The position numbers and the translations under genes are program-made. A stretch of DNA of 64,000 nt. Source: Datura wrightii. Its lineage: Eukaryota; Streptophyta; Magnoliopsida; Solanales; Solanaceae. Where the stretch lies: positions 57,842,501 through 57,906,500 of the forward strand of contig JASDFA010000003.1 in NCBI GenBank assembly GCA_035772735.1. The letters are read 5' to 3'. A model generated the notes under the pieces. It had not been told where the DNA came from, did no database searches, and saw only the letters and a program-made list of their open reading frames with translations. This document shows, piece by piece, positions 57,841-64,000 of this stretch (its first letter is position 1; each line of letters opens with the position of its first letter).

Positions 57841-59180
57841 GTGCGGCTTGGGCCCGCACCTGCACTGGAGGCCTCTGATCTGCCCCGACCCTTGCCTGTT
57901 GAAACTGAGGGCCTGCGCCCTGCCGAGGATGCTGTGGCTCAAGACTCTGCAGATGCCCTGTCTTGTCTATCCCAATCCTCTCGACCTCTGGCTGGGCAAT
58001 CTTTCATCAAATGGCCTTCTTGGCCACAAATATAACATCCGGTGGAGCCATACCTGCATGCTCCAAGATGGCGTCGGCTGCATATAGGGCAAAGTGGTAG
58101 GGTATACCTACTCTGCTCCGCCCTCTTCTGTAATGGTGAATCTGCCATCTGCGAGCCTCTGCCGACCTCTGACTGCCTCCTGCGGCTAAATCTACCCCTC
58201 TGCAACTGTGGTGGAGGCGGGGGCTTGGGTGGCCTGTCTAACAATCGTGGCCTGGGTCCTCCCCGAGCCTCCCTCTGTAACTCAACTGGCCTGTCCCGGC
58301 GGCGCTGTTCCTGATTAGCCCTCCTGATCTCCGGATGCCGCTGTCTGATGCCCTTAATATTCTGGGCAAATGCCTGAACTCGAGCAATGTCCATGTCCTC
58401 TCGCAGTGTGGCTGTAATACAAGTCTCAACATATTCTGGATTCAACCCCATGATAAAGCGGTGTACTCTGGATGCCATGGTATCAACAAAGGCCGGTGCA
58501 TATCGAGCCAAAGAATCAAACCACAAGGAATATTCCCGGATACTCATGGCCCCCTGCTCTAGATGTAAGAACTTGTCTACCCGGGCCTGTCGAATCTCCC
58601 ACGGCAAATAGTGATCCAGAAAAGCTCCTCAGAAGATGGACCAGGTTGGAGGGGAAACATCTCTCCCTCAAGACCTTTCCCAGCTTTCATACCACAATAC
58701 GGCGATGTCCCGTAACCGGAATGCTGCCAACTCAACTGATACTGTAGGCGTGGCATGCATAACCCTGAAAATTCTCTGCATTTGATCCAGAAAATCCTGA
58801 GGGTCCTCTGTCCGGTCCGTACCTGTAAACTGTTGGGGATTCAGAGCCAAGAACTCTCGTACCCTCAAACTACCGGGCCCTCGTAACGATTCCACAATTG
58901 TAAACGGCACCGGCTGACGCTGGGCAGCCATCATCTGTGCTAACATAACTACCGCACTCCTAACCTCCTGGTCGGAAGGTGTCGGTATAGGCACTGCTGG
59001 AGGTAGTGTCACCCCAGGTGGCTCCTGATGTGGTGGAGATTGCTGAGAAGGCTGGGATGATGCCTCTGTAGTGCCCTCTGATCGAGCTGTTTCTAAACGA
59101 GGGTGAGGCATCCTGCTGGTGCCTTCCCCTGCTGCAATATCTAAACTCCGGCCTGTGATAGGATGTCGCTGGTCTGACAT
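57841..59180 (-). pseudogene. gag: C-minus gag with CCHC knuckle, three stops
   Basis: The ATG at 59180 opens MSDQRHPITGRSLD. A P/Q/S-rich N-terminus precedes the capsid part (FLALNPQQFTGTDRTEDPQD, AFRLRDIAVLWYESWERS, WEIRQARVDKFLHLEQGAMS, YSLWFDSLARYAPAFVDTM). An Arg/Pro-rich stretch and the zinc knuckle CYICGQEGHLMKDC come next. TGA stops at about 58668, 58632 and 57948 lie in an otherwise continuous frame into the protease. GGTTACAG ends 3 nt before the ATG and resembles a splice acceptor. Confidence 0.92.
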
Positions 59181-59376
59181 TATCTGTAACCAAAGAATAC
59201 AGTAAGTTTTAGGGACTCAACCCTATATTGTACCGCTCTACAGCACGACTGAATAAGAATAAAAGACAACCATCCTATCATGCCTTGCAGCCCCCTACCC
59301 ATAGTATGTGGTGCACAACACATCCATGGGCAGGACTCTACTTAGCACGGCTTGCAGACTCCCTGGGATACGACCT
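59181..59376 (-). mobile_element. Leader of C-minus
   Basis: About 200 bp of non-coding leader matches 45606-45795 of C-plus. Confidence 0.8.
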
Positions 59377-59388
59377 GCTCTGATACCA
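59377..59388 (-). other. Primer-binding site, tRNA-Met type (C-minus)
   Basis: TGGTATCAGAGC on the minus strand is an exact match, 4 bases from the LTR. Confidence 0.92.
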
Positions 59389-59392
59389 AGTT

Positions 59393-61979
59393 TGTTATAC
59401 CCCGCCTTGGGGGTATGACTGGCACCTGGTGCCCTACTAGGACCCGAACTGCTAGACTGCTGAGCCTGAGCACATCTGGTACCTGGCTGGCTCTAACTTA
59501 GATTCAGGGAAACAACGGGCTATATGACGGATATAAATACAGCCTCCAGCCGACTAGGCCTATAGCCATCGGTACCTGTGCTGACAGCTAACCAGAAACA
59601 TATCAATATAGGGGAACCTATCCGGGCCGACAAGGCCACCATGCTGTCTAGTTATATGTAACTCAACAATGAAATACTGGATAGCTACGTGACTGGCAAG
59701 GTCACCACTACTGTCAAGCTATGGCCCCACACGACCAACATAAATGAAACAGAAGTACTAACAGCTATACAACTGCACGGCCTCACACGACCGGCTTATC
59801 TGACCACAGGGAAATATATACAGACTGCAAGCCTCTAAGAGTACTGATAAGATGGTCGGGACAAGGCCCCGACCTACCCATGCTGTGCAACAAAAGAAAA
59901 GGGATAAACCTCTGGCTATCTAGCTCCGGATGACTGGAGCTGATGACTTTGTGAACTGGCTGGAATCACGAGGTATCGGCCCCTTGTCTATGAGTACCTG
60001 TAGGCAAGTAATGCAGTGCCCCACCGGGCGTCAGTACCGCTGGTACTGAGTATGTAAAGTAGTAACTGAAAGAAATATCTGAAAACAACAACACAACTGA
60101 TGAAGCTGAAATAAGAAGGAATAGACTAACTGGCTGGAAATATAAGGCTGTGCCTACTTTTAACTTATACTGAAAGGAGTAGGAGTCATACCTGGAGATG
60201 TATCGTTCTACTGTCGATCTACTCGTATCTAATGTAACATGGCATAACATAACATAACATAACATAGCACACACAAACCTTACCCGGCCCCCATAAGCCG
60301 GTGAGGTACAACCAGCACGCAATCTATACCCCTACCTCGGTCGTCCCATCTCCTATAATAACTATAAGCATCTTGTCGATCCCCTGGGTACGCACTTGGG
60401 CTCGCTGAGCCCCTGACTATAACTGTACCTGAGTCCGGAGGACTCCTGAATCAACACCCGGGCATATCCACTCGACAGGGGTGTGTAAGGGCCGGCCAAG
60501 GCACAATATGGGGAAAACTGGCATCCCATCTTCGTCCCTTGTGGGACGGCATGCCGCTCCGTAGAGTGACGTATCCTCGTCCTCTGGCGGACGAGTCGAT
60601 ACAACTATCAACCCTGGGGCGGTCATGGATGCTAGGTAATCCAACCCCAAGACAATACAATGGTCTCAACTAGTAATACTATCTGCATATCCCACATACT
60701 GAAGCCAATGATAATAAAGTATTTGTACATACTGTATGCTGAACTAGTGATAGTAATATGTACGTACTTAATACATGCTAAGACTGATAATAGTATATAT
60801 GTATAAATATAATCTTCTGCCATACTGTGCTGAGTCTAATGTTGAACAAGATATAGTTTTTCTGCTGGAAACCATGCTGTACAACTGAGTTTCTATAGTA
60901 ACATGGTTTACTATTTCTAACATGCTTCCTAAACTTCATTTTAACCTATCATTCTACTTCTGAGATGCCTTACAGATATTACATTGCTTTACTGGGTTTC
61001 AACTGAATACGATAATATCCTATCATTCTGTACTACATCACATACTGAGCATGCTGTGCAGTTCCTAACACTAGTATTAGAATCTATATCGTGCTAGCAA
61101 GTTTCGCGCAAAATATAACATGATGCTTCTAATATCGTACCAACATTCATAATAAACATAACACATGACTTCCGAACATTCTACTGGCCTTTAAATTACT
61201 GTACTATACCGAGATTACTAACTTGCCGAGGAAACTAGCTTTACATACCTTTGCTTCTGAATTCCCAACTAACTGGCGTAGCTTGGCCAGTATTTCAGCT
61301 ATTCCTCCCAAATGCATTCATATATATGTCAATCAGTACTAAATATAACATTATTCAAAAGAACGACATCACTTTCGATATAATTATAGCCTAAACTTAG
61401 GCCTATCGAAAGACGGTTGAAACTCGCTATTTTTCAGAAGTCCAGAAGGGAGAAATACTCACTTCACCGCTAGAAACACATAGACACTAGTTTGGAGCAA
61501 TTCCACTTACCTTAGTCTGGTAGCTCGACGATTCGTCGGCCGTATTTCACGAAACTAAATCCGTAGGAATGCTCTCTGCTGCTAAATACCTTGGTATCTG
61601 AGGTTAATTTGAGTTTGAACAATGTTTGGCAGCGTAATCGGACAAAATTATATTACCCTCTTCGTTCTTTTCTCTCCTCTGGTTATTCCTCTCTGATTTC
61701 TAGAAATTTTTATAAGTTTAAATGAATTAAAACCGAAGTGGGGCTTTATATACTTGGGCCTGGACAAGGTCAACGTGTCACGGAGCCAACACGGAGGCTC
61801 CACCTCCGTGACACGTTGCCATCGCGGAGGGGCTCTGCCTCGGCTCCTTCCGCGATGGTTCGACAGGTTTCTCATCCGATCTTTTCTCGGGCCTTTCTTT
61901 AGCACGTATGGCCTTCAAATATGCTTAACCAATGTGCAAATAGGTCATCTAGGTGCCGGGAACCCTATGGGGTATAACA
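59393..61979 (-). repeat. C-minus 5' LTR (2587 bp)
   Basis: On + it runs from TGTTATACCCCGCCTTGGGG to GGTATAACA. The reversed TATA box is at 61745-61752, the promoter module at 61771-61858 and a (CATAA)n run at about 60240-60265. It is intact and shows the empty C-plus site near 60332. Confidence 0.93.
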
Positions 61980-62944
61980 AATACGACTTTTAGATATATT
62001 TCTATTCTGAAGGTAAATCAATTCTCAATTTTCCCAAACCAAGAAGAGATCATATCCTATCGATTCACAACTTTCCAATTTCTTCCTCTTTCGAGTGCAA
62101 ACCGGATTTTTTAGATATACATCAATATTGGCCACACATTTATTAGTAAGAACAAGAATTAATAGAACAACCATAGAAGAAAAGATGAAAAACCAAAATG
62201 ATCAATATTTACATTCCACTACAAATGTTCTTAATCTCAGCAAGAAGTGAATTTAGCCACTCATTTGTGGATTAAACATCGTTAAATGAGTGTAAATCAT
62301 ACAAATAATTGAAATAAGGAAGAAAGAGATAGAGAAGAACCCTAAGAATTTCATCCCCTCAACTGCCTGTAACCCACGTTCTTGCTCAACCAAGTCAGAA
62401 TAATTAAAAATAAACCTAAGTGTACTATTTATACTAGTGGGAATTTTTCCCGGAATAACAAGCAACGTGTCACGGAGTGCATCGCGGAGCACTACCTCCG
62501 TGACACGCCACAAACGCGGACCCTTACTGGAATCTGGTCATCCGGTTAATTACGCCCAACGTGCCACGACGTGCAACGCGTGGCTTAGCCAACGTGCCAC
62601 TACACCAACGCGCACCTTCACTGGAACTTGGCCTATTTTAATCATCCGGGGCAGAATGCCTCCGCGATGGCAGTGTGACACGGCTCCATCGCGGAGCCCC
62701 TTAATTTGCTGCATTTCCTTGGTCTTTTCCACTGCTTGCTTCCGAGTCCATTCCCGATTTCTCCCAACATGCATCTTAGCTTCCTAAAATTACATTTTTC
62801 CGGCAAAACAACACTAATCATGTTGGTTAGTATAAATTCACTTTTTAAGTACAAATCACATGAAAATGTACAAATATCAATGGATAAACAAGACGAAATG
62901 AAGCGTTTGAGTATCACTTGGACATATAATTCTACCAAAGATCA
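61980..62944 (-). repeat. B3 5' LTR, second part (starts with right AATAC copy of C-minus)
   Basis: It continues 41905 after removal of C-minus and matches 33584-34537. The U3 array is at about 62464-62698. It ends AAGATCA at 62944. Confidence 0.92.
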
Positions 62945-64000
62945 GTCGTAGATAGCGACTATTCCCTATGATGGATGGATGACGACCGTCTTAAGGGAAA
63001 TGTAGTCGATAGGAGTAGTTTTTTTCTTTTTTTCTTCTTTCTTTTGTTTGTTTCCCAAAGGTATCGCTAATTAATGGTTTGGAATTCTTGTTACGTGTTG
63101 TACATGATATTATGATGCAAGTGTGATTCGTATGAAAGCATGCAAATTTGTTAAACACGTTGAGATACCTAGGCCATAGAGTTCGATTCGGTGTGATCGA
63201 GGCTTAATAGTGAATTCTTGTAATTAGCTGATTGAAGAGTCTGTGAATATGTCTTAAGTTGAGCATGTGCAATGAGTGTGAGGTGAGGTTTCGACTATTC
63301 CATGCTATTGTGAAGTGTCTAGAACTTGCCTGGTGTGTGTACTAAACGAAATGAAGGATGTGGATTGTAGGAAAGGATGTAGGCATTTCTTTGAATAAAC
63401 CGAAAGTTTCTCCTTTATCATACCTACCTTGAATGTTACATCCTAGTTAGCCCCATTGAGCCTTTAGCCTATTCTTTGTGAGGTACAAACCGAGCTTAAC
63501 CCCTTCTTTTCATTAGCCGTGAATTTGATCCAAAACCCTTAAGCACTTAAGAAAAATAAGTTTTCCCAAAGTGTAAAGGAGTGAGAAGTGTGAAATGGAA
63601 GGAAAGCGGAAGTTGTAAAAGCTAAAGAAAAGGCCAAGGGTGCACTTGTTGAAATTGGTTAATTAATAGTAGAGAGTAAGAAAATCAATGAATGAGAAAA
63701 AAATAAAGATGCATAAATACTCTTTGCTAGTAAGTCGAGTGTGCTTAAAGAAATGGGAACAAAAACAAAGAAGAAAATTCAAGAATTAGAGGATGGAGGA
63801 AGAAGCAATGCCCGTACTAAAGGTGGGATGTATTGAAAAGCGCTTAGGGAAGCTAGTTGCTATTATTGGTTAGCCCAGTATTGACTAGTTCCTTAGCTTA
63901 CATTACAACCCATTAAGTCCTACGTGATCTTACATCACGCATCCTTATATTAGTGGAGTAAAACACAAAAGGCAAGCTTATGATTCATGACATGATGCAT
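62945..64000 (+). mobile_element. B2 3' non-coding region, part after B3 (starts with right GTCGT target copy)
   Basis: It matches B1 from about 12273 to 13290 with small gaps. It holds no gene. The polypurine tract and 3' LTR of B2 lie beyond the window. Confidence 0.85.

Larger units (their letters stand above)
41906..61979 (-). mobile_element. C-minus: nearly complete Tekay/Del-like chromovirus with C-plus inside
   Basis: On the minus strand the order is 5' LTR (61979-59393), primer site, gag-pol (59180-about 54397), polypurine tract and 3' LTR (54134-52492 plus 42847-41906). About 10.4 kb remain without C-plus. The target copies are AATAC. Gag and pol form one frame, as is usual for Tekay. 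A chromodomain-like C-terminus is expected to steer insertion to heterochromatin. Confidence 0.93.
33125..62944 (-). mobile_element. B3: internally deleted Athila-like element carrying the C nest
   Basis: On the minus strand the order is 5' LTR (62944-61985 plus 41905-41452), primer site, gag, protease, deletion, ORF3, polypurine tract and 3' LTR (34537-33125). About 9.7 kb remain after removing C-minus. The target copies are ATCGT (33120-33124) and GTCGT (62945-62949), one mismatch. RT, RNase H and nearly all integrase are missing. Its LTR differs in U5 from B1 and B2 (ends CCAAACCACCGAACA), so it is a separate subfamily. Confidence 0.9.
23395..64000 (+). mobile_element. B2: Athila-like element, 3' end outside the window, interrupted by B3
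   Basis: It comprises a 5' LTR, primer site, gag, protease, RT, RNase H, integrase, ORF3 and part of the 3' non-coding region (23395-33124 and 62945-64000). The two pieces join smoothly against B1: ...TTGAACCRACRTCGTAGATAGCG. B3 and everything inside it occupy 33125-62944. Of the three Athila copies this one has the longest RT and integrase frames. Confidence 0.9.

Noticed and set aside
42848..61979. A giant palindromic DNA transposon with long inverted ends
   Set aside because: The inverted arms are LTRs of two elements, each with its own 5-bp target duplication, primer site and polypurine tract.

Overview
This window is gene-empty plant repeat DNA. I see no host gene, tRNA or rRNA. Almost every base belongs to Ty3/gypsy LTR retrotransposons of two lineages. 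The first is Athila-like, with LTRs of 1.4-1.5 kb, a primer site matching tRNA-Asp, a long gag and an extra ORF downstream of integrase. The second is Tekay/Del-like chromoviruses, with LTRs of 2.5-2.7 kb, a tRNA-Met primer site and a chromodomain-like tail on integrase. The extra Athila ORF looks like the 'putative plant transposon protein' family that is common in nightshade genomes, so I infer a Solanaceae pericentromere or similar heterochromatin. The species is not determined.

The layout is a nest six levels deep, and most insertions are dated by target-site duplications (TSDs). (1) The oldest layer is a decayed Tekay-like remnant, here called A-prime (1-2455 plus 15190-15318). (2) B1, a complete Athila element on + (2456-15184), interrupts it with TSD CGTAG. 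A second Tekay-like block, A, on - (15319-23394), interrupts it with left TSD ATAGT. (3) B2, an Athila element on +, interrupts A at 23395 and runs off the right edge. (4) B3, an Athila element on - (33125-62944), sits inside B2 with TSD ATCGT/GTCGT. (5) C-minus, a Tekay element on - (41906-61979), sits inside the 5' LTR of B3 with TSD AATAC. (6) C-plus, a Tekay element on + (42848-52486), sits inside the 3' LTR of C-minus with TSD CCTAC.

No element is intact. C-minus is closest: its gag-pol is one reading frame of about 1,590 codons with one frameshift and roughly a dozen stops. B1 and B2 carry recognisable gag, protease, RT, RNase H, integrase and ORF3, all broken. B3 has lost RT, RNase H and nearly all of integrase but keeps gag, protease and ORF3. 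C-plus has two LTRs of exactly 2742 bp around a badly decayed interior. Block A is a recombinant: one whole LTR lies between two partial interiors.

The most interesting signals are regulatory. A GC-rich, near-palindromic promoter module (core CTCCGTGACACGTTG, with CCATCGCGGAGG) lies just upstream of the TATA box in the LTRs of both lineages. It also occurs a second time inside every Athila element, between integrase and ORF3. There it is followed by a CT-rich leader and an intron-like stretch whose splice-like ends are conserved in all three copies and which ends 5 nt before the ORF3 ATG. This suggests that ORF3 has its own promoter and a spliced leader. Two short hairpins, one after pol and one just before the polypurine tract, are also conserved.
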